Shown here: in pieces, positions 18,669-25,641 of the stretch
Layout: each line of letters begins with the position of its first letter
Numbering within the stretch: the stretch's first letter is position 1
Assembly: GCA_945903685.1 (NCBI GenBank)
Contig: CAMDOQ010000006.1
Coordinates: 1 to 34,102 of the forward strand
Source: Rhizobium sp. Q54
Lineage (GTDB): Bacteria; Pseudomonadota; Alphaproteobacteria; SHVV01
DNA: 34,102 nt
Direction of reading: 5' to 3'
Position numbers and translations under genes: made by a program
Notes under the pieces: model-generated
The model's input: the letters and a program-made list of their open reading frames with translations, nothing else
Told to the model about the DNA's origin: nothing
The model's database searches: none

Positions 18669-19835
18669 ATGACTGCGTGCATCATCGGCTGGGGTCACAC
18701 CCGCTTCGGCAAGCTCGATGGCGTCGACCTGGAGGCGCTGGTCAAGACCGCGGCCGGCGAGGCTATTACCGACGCCGGGATCGCGCCGACCGACGTCGAC
18801 GCGATCTATCTCGGCTTCTACAACGGCGGCATGGATCCGCAGGAATTCGCCGCCTCGCTCGTCCTTCAGCTCGACCCCACGCTTCGCTTTACACCGGCGA
18901 CCCGGGTCGAGAACGCGTGCGCGACCGGTTCGGCCGCGATCTACCAGGGGATCGACGCGATCGATGCGAAACGGGCTCGGATCGTGCTGGCTGTCGGGGT
19001 CGAAAAGATGACGGCGACGGCGACCGCCGACGTCACCGCCTCGCTCGCTAAGTGTTCCTACGTTAAAGAGGAAGCGAGCCAGGGCATCACCTTCCCCGGC
19101 ATGTTCGCGCAGATGATGCAGCGTTACTATCAGCGGTACGGCGACAAATCGGATGCGATCGCGCGGATCGCGGCCAAGAACCATCGCAACGGCGCCAAGA
19201 ATCCGCTCGCCCACATGCAGAAGGATTTGGGCTTCGAGTTCTGCCGCCACGAGTCGGAGAAGAATCCCGTGGTCGTGCCGCCGCTCAAGCGGACCGATTG
19301 TTCGATGATTTCCGATGGCGCGGCGGCGGTGGTCCTGGCCGATGTCGAAACCGCGCTCGCGATGAAGAAAGCGATCGTGTTCCGGGCCCACGAGCACGTC
19401 CAGGACCTGCTGCCGATGCGCTCGCGCGATATCTTGAAAATGGAAGGCGGTCGCCGGGCCTGGCGCCGCGCGCTCGACGCGGCCGGTGTTTCGATCGCGG
19501 ACCTGTCGCTGGTCGAAACCCACGACTGTTTCACCATCGCGGAGCTGCTCGAGTACGAAGCGATGGGCTTGACGCCCGAGGGCGAGGGCGCGCGCGCGAT
19601 CGACGAGGGCTGGACCGAGCCCGGCGGGCGCCTACCCGTCAATCTGTCGGGCGGCCTCAAATCCAAAGGCCACCCGATCGGGGCGACCGGCGTTTCGATG
19701 CACGTGATGGCGGCGTCGCAACTCGCCGGAACCGCGGTCGGGGTTCAGCACCCGAACCCCAAGCTCGCCGGCGTCTTCAACATGGGTGGATCAGCGGTCG
19801 CGAACTACGTCTCGATTCTCGAACGGCTGCGCTGA
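18669..19835 (+). CDS. SCP2-type thiolase family protein
   Basis: 388 aa from ATG 18669, with AGAAAGG six bases before it; an earlier in-frame ATG (18639) would add a non-conserved stretch. Active-site candidates: Cys84 in RVENACATGSAA, His285 in VETHDCFTIAELL and His335 in KSKGHPIGATG. The HDCF motif and the lack of the usual C-terminal CxGGG Cys (here VFNMGGSAVANYV) place it in the SCP-x/SCP2 thiolase-like group, which cleaves or forms 3-ketoacyl-CoA, often of branched or sterol side-chain acids. The ligand is not known. It stands near an acyl-CoA ligase operon, which suggests shared acyl-CoA breakdown. Its 3' end overlaps the convergent regulator by 59 bases. Confidence 0.88.
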   Translation: MTACIIGWGHTRFGKLDGVDLEALVKTAAGEAITDAGIAPTDVDAIYLGFYNGGMDPQEFAASLVLQLDPTLRFTPATRVENACATGSAAIYQGIDAIDAKRARIVLAVGVEKMTATATADVTASLAKCSYVKEEASQGITFPGMFAQMMQRYYQRYGDKSDAIARIAAKNHRNGAKNPLAHMQKDLGFEFCRHESEKNPVVVPPLKRTDCSMISDGAAAVVLADVETALAMKKAIVFRAHEHVQDLLPMRSRDILKMEGGRRAWRRALDAAGVSIADLSLVETHDCFTIAELLEYEAMGLTPEGEGARAIDEGWTEPGGRLPVNLSGGLKSKGHPIGATGVSMHVMAASQLAGTAVGVQHPNPKLAGVFNMGGSAVANYVSILERLR

Positions 19836-20496
19836 CCGCCGGCGAGGGGCTTTTCGGCCGAGGCTGGCGGCGACCCTCGATCATGGTCGCGGAGGTGAAT
19901 CGCCGCCGCACGAGTTCGGCGAAGCTCTTGGCGCTGAGCTTGCGCATAACGCGGAGACGATGGATTTCCACCGTCTTGCGCGTGATGCCGAGTCGCTCGC
20001 CGATCGTGTGGTTGGTGAGGCCGTTCAGCAGCAGCGCGAACACGTTGCGTTCACGGGGAGTTAACTTGCGTACGCGCTCGACGTAGTCGGTCCGTTCCGC
20101 GATCCCGCGACGGGCCTTACGATCGGCGTCGAGCGCCCGCTGCACCGCATCGAGCAGCTCCTGACGCGGAAACGGCTTCGAAATGAGCTCGACCGCCCCC
20201 GCCTTGAACCCAGCCACCGTCATCGCGACGTCGGCGTGGCCGGTCACGAAGATAACCGGCTGGGCGGCACCGCGCTCCTTGAGCCGGCGCAGCAGTTCGA
20301 TCCCGGTCATGTCGGTGAGCCGCATCTCGGAGACGATGCAGCCTGCGCGCCCCGGATCGACGGCGGCGAGGAGTTCGGCGCCGTTCGCGGACGCGGCCGC
20401 CAGCAACCCGACGGTTTCGAGCAACGCCGAAATTTCCTTGCGCACCACGGGATCGCCGTCGACCACATGGGTGAGCGGCTCGTCGTCGACGTTCAT
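19777..20496 (-). CDS. FixJ-like response regulator with altered phospho-site
   Basis: 239 aa from ATG 20496 (MNVDDEPLTHVVDGDP); an upstream GTG at 20583 would add a 29-residue Arg-rich stretch without family likeness. The receiver is atypical: the acidic pair reads D13-G14 (VVDGDP) and the phosphoacceptor place is Glu57 (GCIVSEMRLTDMTGIELL), whereas Thr85 and Lys107 (ISKPF) remain. The LuxR/FixJ helix-turn-helix is intact (LTPRERNVFALLLNGLTNHTIG and KTVEIHRLRVMRKL). The tail after the HTH is basic, low in complexity and antisense to the thiolase end. It may act without phosphorylation. Divergent from the acyl-CoA ligase operon, which it could control. Confidence 0.85.
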   Translation of the reverse strand: MNVDDEPLTHVVDGDPVVRKEISALLETVGLLAAASANGAELLAAVDPGRAGCIVSEMRLTDMTGIELLRRLKERGAAQPVIFVTGHADVAMTVAGFKAGAVELISKPFPRQELLDAVQRALDADRKARRGIAERTDYVERVRKLTPRERNVFALLLNGLTNHTIGERLGITRKTVEIHRLRVMRKLSAKSFAELVRRRFTSATMIEGRRQPRPKSPSPAVSAAVRESRRSSRPLIHPC

Positions 20497-20601
20497 GCTC
20501 AGACCCGGGGCGCGCCCAAGTCGGTGGAGTGGAGATCTGGCAAAGGGCTCCTGACCGGAGTTCTCGTTATTGCGTCGGCGCACAGCCCCGACGACCGGTG
20601 C

Positions 20602-20615
20602 GTGACGTACGTCAC
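20602..20615. promoter_or_regulatory. 14-base perfect palindrome, candidate operator
   Basis: GTGACGTACGTCAC is perfectly self-complementary. It is 106 bases upstream of the regulator start and 193 bases before the ligase ATG. Perfect palindromes of this size are typical binding sites of dimeric regulators; the protein that binds is not known, with the adjacent FixJ-like regulator the first candidate by position. Confidence 0.45.
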
Positions 20616-20757
20616 AATCTAGTTAGTGAGTGCTACCGATCGCTATATCCGAACCAATGGATCGCTCTATGGTTGAACCCCAACTCACATAGGAGGATTA
20701 CGGTCGAATTCCCGCAAGGGTTGTATAAGTAGCCCGCTGAGCTACCGGCCGGGTTGC

Positions 20758-20786
20758 TTGAAAATGTCTCGGTAACCGCGTCTATC
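20758..20786 (+). promoter_or_regulatory. possible promoter of the acyl-CoA ligase operon
   Basis: TTGAAA (20758-20763), 17 bases, TCTATC (20781-20786). The -35 is good, the -10 matches only three bases. Transcription would start about 16 bases before ATG 20809, leaving room for the AAGGGG ribosome site at 20799-20804. Confidence 0.3.
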
Positions 20787-20808
20787 GAAGCGTGACCGAA
20801 GGGGTGCC

Positions 20809-22395
20809 ATGTCGACCGTGTTGAATTTAGGCCGCTTACTGTCGGATACAGCGCGGCTGTATCCGGAGCGCGAAGCCCTGGTTCAGGGTTCCCTGAGTCG
20901 GACCTGGCGCGAGGTCGACGATCGCGTCAACGCGGCGGTTACCGGGTTGCGGGCGCTCGGTATCGCTAAGGGCGACCGGCTGCTCGTGGTCGCCGCCAAT
21001 TGTCCGGCGATGTTCGAGCATATGTGGGTCGCCTTCAAGCTGGGCGCGGTGTGGGTGCCGTGCAACTTTCGGCTGGTACCGCGCGAGATCGCCTACATCG
21101 CCGAGAATGCCGGCGCGCGCGCCGTTTTCTATGGGCCTGGCTACGAAGCGCATGTCGATGCCGCACGGGCCGGTGCGCCGGAATTGAAACACGTCGTGGC
21201 GTTCGGCGCGCCGCGCGCGGGCGAGATCGGCTACGAGGAATTACTTGCAGCGCATACCGGCGCCGCCACCGCCGAGGAGCCGGTTGTCTACGACGACCCG
21301 CTTTGGCTCTTCTACACGTCCGGCACCACCGGCCGCTCGAAGGGCGCGGAACTCACCCACGGCCAGATGGGGTACGTCGTCACCAACATGCTGGCCGACC
21401 TGATGCCGGGTCTCGCGGCCGACCATGCCTCGCTCGTGGTCGCGCCGCTTTCGCACGGCGCCGGCGCACACGTCCCGCCGCAGGTTGCGCGTGGCGCTAA
21501 GACCGTGCTGCTCACCTCGCCAAAGTTCGATCCGGACGAGGTATGGCGGCTGGTCGAACAGCACCGCATCACCAACATGTTCACGGTTCCGACCATTGTT
21601 AAAATGCTGGTCGAGCACCCGGCGGTCGATCGCTACGATCATTCCTCGCTTCGCCACGTGATCTACGCCGGCGCGCCGATGTACCGCGCCGATCAGAAGA
21701 TCGCGCTCGCCAAGCTGGGATCGGTACTGGTCCAGTACTACGGCATGGGCGAAGTCACCGGCTGCATCACCTACCTGCCGCCCCACCTCCACACCGCCGA
21801 CGATACGAGCCCGCTGGCGCGGATCGGGAGCTGCGGTATTCCCCGCACCGGCATGGAAGTCGGGATCTTCGATCTCGATGGCAAGCCGCTCGCGACCGGC
21901 GACCAGGGCGAGATCTGCGTGCGCGGCCTTGGCGTCTTCAAAGGCTATTTCGGCAATCCCGAGGCCAACGCCAAATCGTTTCGCGGCGGCTGGTTCCGAA
22001 CCGGCGATTTGGGCCGGGTTGACGATGCCGGCTTCGTCTACATAACCGGACGTGCCTCCGACATGTACATTTCCGGCGGCGCCAACGTCTACCCGCGCGA
22101 AGTCGAGGAAGTGCTGCTGATGCACCCGGCGGTTTCGGAAGTCGCGGTGCTCGGGGTGCCCGACCCGAAATGGGGCGAGGCGGGCGTCGCCGTGGTCGTG
22201 CGCAATCAGCACGCCGACACGGACGCAGCCGATCTCGCGCACTTCCTCGAGGACAAGCTTGCGCGTTACAAACATCCGCGGCGAATCCTCTTCTGGGACG
22301 AAATACCGAAGTCGGGTTACGGCAAGGTGCCGAAGCACCTCATCCGCACCAAGCTTTACGAGCGGGGTGACCTGCGCGAGGGCGAGGCCGTATGA
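20809..22395 (+). CDS. AMP-binding acyl-CoA synthetase
   Basis: 528 aa. ANL-superfamily motifs are in order: LFYTSGTTGRSKGAELTHGQ (A3, about residues 167-186), VQYYGMGEVTG (A5), GWFRTGDLGRVDDAGFVYITG (A7-A8), RASDMYISGGANVYPREVEEVL (A8 hinge) and the catalytic lysine in PKSGYGKVPKHLIR (A10). It activates a carboxylic acid with ATP and CoA in the cytoplasm. The acid (fatty, aromatic or branched) cannot be read from sequence. AAGGGG sits four bases before ATG. It starts an operon: its stop overlaps the next ATG (ATGA 22392-22395). With the thiolase and the AcuI-like reductase nearby, a degradation pathway for a carboxylic acid is likely. Confidence 0.92.
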   Translation: MSTVLNLGRLLSDTARLYPEREALVQGSLSRTWREVDDRVNAAVTGLRALGIAKGDRLLVVAANCPAMFEHMWVAFKLGAVWVPCNFRLVPREIAYIAENAGARAVFYGPGYEAHVDAARAGAPELKHVVAFGAPRAGEIGYEELLAAHTGAATAEEPVVYDDPLWLFYTSGTTGRSKGAELTHGQMGYVVTNMLADLMPGLAADHASLVVAPLSHGAGAHVPPQVARGAKTVLLTSPKFDPDEVWRLVEQHRITNMFTVPTIVKMLVEHPAVDRYDHSSLRHVIYAGAPMYRADQKIALAKLGSVLVQYYGMGEVTGCITYLPPHLHTADDTSPLARIGSCGIPRTGMEVGIFDLDGKPLATGDQGEICVRGLGVFKGYFGNPEANAKSFRGGWFRTGDLGRVDDAGFVYITGRASDMYISGGANVYPREVEEVLLMHPAVSEVAVLGVPDPKWGEAGVAVVVRNQHADTDAADLAHFLEDKLARYKHPRRILFWDEIPKSGYGKVPKHLIRTKLYERGDLREGEAV

Positions 22396-22907
22396 GAGCA
22401 ATCCGTCACCCCGGTCCGCCGCTCGAGCCCCGTCTATTGACCGCGCGTTCCGACACGAGCCAGGAGTTCGCGATCGAACTGGGTGCGGGCGCGGACCTGC
22501 TCGCGACCTTGGCCGATGCGCTGGAGCGGCTGGGGGTCGATACGGCCGGCATCCGCTTCGCCGGAGGGAACTTGGATCGGATCGGCTTCGTCACCGGCGT
22601 GATCGATCCGACTGGGTATCGGATTGCGACGCACTCGGCGCCTGCTTACCTCGAAGGACCGATCCTATTGATCGGCGGCAGCGCGATTCTCGGGCGCGAG
22701 AGCGCCGAACGCTTGCGACTCCACTGCCACGCCGCGTTCGTCGCCGCCGACGGCGCAGCGCGAAGCGGCCACCTGCTGCCGGGCTGCTGCCCGGTCGGCA
22801 CTGGTGGCGCGCGCGCGTTCGTGACCTCGACCGGCAATGCGCAATTCGCGGTCGTGTTCGACGCCGAAACCAATTTCCCGCTCATGCAGCCGGTGGCGAG
22901 GGCATGA
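22392..22907 (+). CDS. PPC/DUF296 domain protein (first of two)
   Basis: 171 aa. The PPC (plants and prokaryotes conserved) pattern is visible: ELGAGADLLATLADALERLGVD near residue 30, a hydrophobic strand GPILLIGGSAILG, then RLHCHAAFVAADGAARSGHLLPG (about 112-134), whose histidines match the LH-x-H and GGHL-type conserved positions, ending DAETNFPLMQPV. Bacterial PPC proteins form trimers; their biochemical role is not settled, and some plant members carry AT-hooks, absent here. The ATG overlaps the ligase stop and its TGA overlaps the next ATG, so it is strictly coupled in the acyl-CoA operon. The role here is unknown. Confidence 0.75.
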   Translation: MRAIRHPGPPLEPRLLTARSDTSQEFAIELGAGADLLATLADALERLGVDTAGIRFAGGNLDRIGFVTGVIDPTGYRIATHSAPAYLEGPILLIGGSAILGRESAERLRLHCHAAFVAADGAARSGHLLPGCCPVGTGGARAFVTSTGNAQFAVVFDAETNFPLMQPVARA

Positions 22908-23296
22908 CTGCGGTCGTGACGGCCGGCCGGTTCGGACGCCTGTTAGCGGTCCGAGTCCGACCCAATCTCGATCTGACGCTCGGGATCGAGGCGCTGTGCG
23001 CCGACCATGGCGTGCGTCACGCCGAGGTTCGTGCCGCCGTTGGCAGTTTGACCGACGCCGTTCTCGTCACCGCGAACGGCCGTCGCACGATCGCCGGGCC
23101 CGGACTCGAAATCGCGCTCACCGCCGGCCGGGTCGCGCCGGACGAGAGCGGTCAGCCACGCGCGCAGCTATATGGACTCGTCTCCGATGGCGATGGCCGG
23201 CCGTACGGCGGCGCGTTCGCGCGCGGCGAAAACCCGGTGTTCGTCACGCTCGAGCTCATCCTTCAGGAGTGGCTACCCGATCGTCAGGCGACCTGA
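22904..23296 (+). CDS. PPC/DUF296 domain protein (second of two)
   Basis: 130 aa from ATG 22904. Same fold pattern as its neighbour but shorter: LLAVRVRPNLDLTLGIEALCADHGV, EVRAAVGSLTDAVLV, GPGLEIALTAGRV, then PRAQLYGLVSDGDGRPYGGAF and ENPVFVTLELILQEWL. The histidines found in the first copy (LHCH, SGHL) are replaced (QLYG, YGGAF), so the two are diverged paralogues and not duplicates of equal function. Possibly one is structural and the other ligand-binding, or they form a mixed trimer. Coupled to the first copy (ATGA); the reductase gene follows after 41 bases. Confidence 0.75.
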   Translation: MTAVVTAGRFGRLLAVRVRPNLDLTLGIEALCADHGVRHAEVRAAVGSLTDAVLVTANGRRTIAGPGLEIALTAGRVAPDESGQPRAQLYGLVSDGDGRPYGGAFARGENPVFVTLELILQEWLPDRQAT

Positions 23297-23337
23297 TACA
23301 ACGCGCGACCGCGACGTTTTCGGTGCAGGGGAAAGCC

Positions 23338-24333
23338 ATGGGGCAGTCGTTCAAAGCGCTGGTCATCGACCAGGTCGACGGCAAGATCAAAGCCGGATTC
23401 CAGAAACTCGACACCGACCAGTTGCCGGCGGGCGAACTCTCCGTCGACGTCAGCCACTCGACCTTGAACTACAAGGACGGGCTTGCCGTCAGCGGCAAGG
23501 GCAAGATCGCGCGGAAATACCCGATGGTGGGCGGAATCGACCTGGCCGGTATCGTGACTCATTCGACGTCGGCCGACTTCAGGAGCGGCGATCCGGTCGT
23601 CGTTTGCGGCGGCGGCTTGTCCGAAACGCACTGGGGCGGATACGCCGAGAAGGCGCGCGTTCCCGCCGACTGGGCGGTAAAAATTCCGGCACCGTTCTCG
23701 GCGAGCCAGGCGATGGCGATCGGGACCGCGGGCTTCACCGCAATGCTTTCGGTGATCGCGCTCGAGCGTGTCGGGCTCAAGCCCGGGCCGCACGAGGTGG
23801 TCGTCACCGGCGCCGCCGGCGGTGTCGGAAGCGTCGCCGTCGCGCTCCTGGCCAAGCTCGGCTACAAAGTCGCGGCCTCGACCGGACGGGCGGCGACCCA
23901 CGATTACTTAAAGGGACTGGGCGCGACCACGATCGTCGCCCGCGAGGATCTCAACAAGCCCTCGGGCCGCCCGCTCGATTCCGAGCGCTGGGCCGGCGCA
24001 ATCGATTCGCTGGGCGGCGAGACGCTGGCGAGCGTGCTGCGTCAGACGCGCGCCAACGGCGCGGTCGCCGCCTGCGGGCTGGCCGAGAACTTCGCGCTGC
24101 CGACCACGGTGATGCCGTTCATTCTGCGCGGCGTCAGCCTGATCGGCATCAACTCGGTGATCGTCACCGCCGAGCAGCGCCGCGAAGCGTGGCGACGGCT
24201 GGCGCGCGACCTCGATCCCAAGCTGCTCGACGCCATGACCCAGACTGTCGCGTTCGACGAGGTGCCGCGCTTGGCCGAGGAAATCCTCAAAGGTCAGGTG
24301 CGCGGCCGCACCGTGGTCGCGATCAAGGGTTAG
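23338..24333 (+). CDS. acuI: AcuI-like acrylyl-CoA reductase (MDR superfamily)
   Basis: 331 aa from ATG 23338, with AGGGGAAAG in front. The start MGQSFKALVIDQVDGKI and STLNYKDGLAVSGKGKIARKYPMVGGIDLAG are typical of the YhdH/AcuI branch. The NADPH-binding motif is VVVTGAAGGVGSVAVALLAKLGY (about 162-184), and the end MTQTVAFDEVPRLAEEILKGQVRGRTVV is also diagnostic. Zinc ligands of true alcohol dehydrogenases are absent. AcuI reduces acrylyl-CoA to propionyl-CoA, for instance in 3-hydroxypropionate or DMSP metabolism. That fits a catabolic acyl-CoA operon; another 2-enoyl-CoA or quinone substrate remains possible. Confidence 0.88.
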   Translation: MGQSFKALVIDQVDGKIKAGFQKLDTDQLPAGELSVDVSHSTLNYKDGLAVSGKGKIARKYPMVGGIDLAGIVTHSTSADFRSGDPVVVCGGGLSETHWGGYAEKARVPADWAVKIPAPFSASQAMAIGTAGFTAMLSVIALERVGLKPGPHEVVVTGAAGGVGSVAVALLAKLGYKVAASTGRAATHDYLKGLGATTIVAREDLNKPSGRPLDSERWAGAIDSLGGETLASVLRQTRANGAVAACGLAENFALPTTVMPFILRGVSLIGINSVIVTAEQRREAWRRLARDLDPKLLDAMTQTVAFDEVPRLAEEILKGQVRGRTVVAIKG

Positions 24334-24380
24334 CGGGTGGCAACGCGATCGGAGAGGGGCCGGCTAGACGGCGCGGCAAC

Positions 24381-24767
24381 ATGAAGGAAGGCTTTTATAG
24401 CGCTCGTTTCAAAGGCGAGGGAGTCGGCGATGGTTTCGCCGTGCTCGTCTTCATGGACGGTGTCGTCGTCGGTGCCTCTTCGAACGAAGCGACCTACAAG
24501 GGCGACTACAAGACCGACGCCGAAACCGGTCACACCTCGGTCGCGATCAGCGTGACCTATCCGCCGGGCGGCGGGCCGAAAGCAAAGCGTGCCGAGGGCG
24601 CGCCGCCAGTCGCGTGGGGCGTCGACCTGACCTCGATCCTGCCGCCCGACTTCGAGGGTAAGCCGATTATCGGCAGTTCGCCGTTCGGCATGATTGAGGT
24701 CGTGTTCAAGTACGTGCGCGGACTGCCCGGCGCGGGAGCGGCAGAAGACGACGACGAAGAGGCTTAA
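24381..24767 (+). CDS. small GrlR-like protein
   Basis: 128 aa. MKEGFYSARFKGEGVGDGFAVLVFMDGVVVGASSNEATYKGDYKTD is the beta-rich start seen in GrlR-type proteins (GrlR: a negative regulator of type III secretion in enteric bacteria, with many distant relatives of unknown role). The pattern Y-x-x-x-F...G-x-x-V-x-x-DG...Y-x-G-x-Y carries the call. The middle is Gly/Pro rich and the end is acidic (EDDDEEA). There is no secretion system in view, so a regulatory role in secretion is not supported here. The last four bases overlap the convergent cysQ. It may or may not belong to the acuI transcript (47-base gap). Confidence 0.5.
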   Translation: MKEGFYSARFKGEGVGDGFAVLVFMDGVVVGASSNEATYKGDYKTDAETGHTSVAISVTYPPGGGPKAKRAEGAPPVAWGVDLTSILPPDFEGKPIIGSSPFGMIEVVFKYVRGLPGAGAAEDDDEEA

Positions 24768-25534
24768 CCCGCCCGCCCGCGGGCGACGAAGTTCGGATTG
24801 ACGAAATCTGGCTTGCCGTAGGTGAGCGGCGCGCCCGCGACTGTGGTAACGCTCCCGCCAGCCGCCGCCAGTACCGCATGGCCGGCGGCCGTATCCCACT
24901 CCATGGTGCGGCCGAGGCGGGGATAGACGTCGGCCGCGCCCTCGGCGATTACGCAAAACTTGAGCGAGCTTCCGGCTTCGGCGTAGACGGCGACGCGGAG
25001 CGTCTGCACGAACGCCTGGGTCTCGGCATTGTTATGAGAACGGCTCGCCATCACGGTGACGCCGGCCGCCGGCGGCACCCGGACGCGGATCGAGCGCCGC
25101 GCGCCGCCATCGTCTTCGCGAAAGGCGCCGCGTTCGTCGCCGCCATAGAGGCTGCCCTTGGCGGGGACATAGACGATCCCAGCCACCGGGCGTCCGCGTT
25201 CGATCAGCGCGATGTTGACGGTGAACTCGCCGTTGCGGTTCAGGAACTCGCGGGTGCCGTCGAGCGGGTCGACCAGCCAGAACGGGCCGGCGTCGATCGC
25301 GGGGCGGACGCCGCGCGCCATCCGCTCTTCGGCGACGATCGGAATTGCCGGCGTCAACCGCTCAAGCGCAGCGACGATAATCGCCTCCGCCGCTTCATCG
25401 GCATCGGTCACCGGGGTGCGGTCGGCCTTTTCGCGCGCGGCCGGCGCGCCAGCGTAGATCGCCATAATCGCCTGGCCGGCCTCGCGTGCGATCGAGGTCA
25501 GCTCCGCTAGCAGCGCTGGATCAAAGTCCGTCAT
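24764..25534 (-). CDS. cysQ: 3'(2'),5'-bisphosphate nucleotidase
   Basis: 256 aa. Inositol-phosphatase-fold metal motifs: PVTDADEAAE, PIVAEERMARG (Glu pair), WLVDPLDGTREFLNRNGEF (DPLDGT at about 88-93) and EWDTAAGHAVLAAAGG near the C-terminus. CysQ removes the 3'-phosphate from PAP/PAPS, protecting sulfur assimilation from product inhibition; it acts in the cytoplasm or at the inner membrane. The FLNRNGEFTVNIALI segment distinguishes CysQ from plain inositol monophosphatases. The neighbours are unrelated, although a transsulfuration operon lies 4 kb away. Ends overlapping the GrlR-like gene, convergently. Confidence 0.93.
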   Translation of the reverse strand: MTDFDPALLAELTSIAREAGQAIMAIYAGAPAAREKADRTPVTDADEAAEAIIVAALERLTPAIPIVAEERMARGVRPAIDAGPFWLVDPLDGTREFLNRNGEFTVNIALIERGRPVAGIVYVPAKGSLYGGDERGAFREDDGGARRSIRVRVPPAAGVTVMASRSHNNAETQAFVQTLRVAVYAEAGSSLKFCVIAEGAADVYPRLGRTMEWDTAAGHAVLAAAGGSVTTVAGAPLTYGKPDFVNPNFVARGRAG

Positions 25535-25546
25535 TGTCGGTTGCAG

Positions 25547-25572
25547 GGCGTGAAAGCGCGTTTGGTCACGCC
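25547..25572. repeat. inverted repeat between the third regulator and cysQ
   Basis: GGCGTGA (25547-25553) and TCACGCC (25566-25572) are perfect 7-base arms with a 12-base loop, 12 bases upstream of the cysQ ATG and about 70 bases after the regulator stop on the minus strand. No T-run follows on the minus strand. It could be a weak terminator or an operator for cysQ. Confidence 0.25.
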
Positions 25573-25641
25573 GTTTCTAGCCGATCGGCGGCAGTTGAGC
25601 TATTTGCTTCCGCTGCCGCGTCTGCGCGCTGGCTTGCGGCG

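Larger units (their letters stand above)
20497..20808. other. 312-base divergent intergenic region
   Basis: It lies between the atypical regulator (minus) and the acyl-CoA ligase operon (plus). It holds the 14-base palindrome at 20602-20615, the imperfect repeat GATCGCTATAT / GATCGCTCTAT (from about 20638 and 20660), an orphan strong ribosome-site sequence AGGAGG (20691-20696) with no start codon at the right distance, and a possible promoter at 20758-20786. No convincing small gene was found. Confidence 0.6.

Noticed and set aside
19777-20583. Longer form of the atypical regulator from GTG 20583
   Set aside because: The extra 29 residues are Arg/Asn-rich with no likeness to FixJ-type N-termini; ATG 20496 gives the expected start.
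20529-20732. 67-codon ORF before the acyl-CoA ligase
   Set aside because: Crosses the 14-base palindrome and the orphan AGGAGG; composition and lack of a ribosome site suggest a chance frame.
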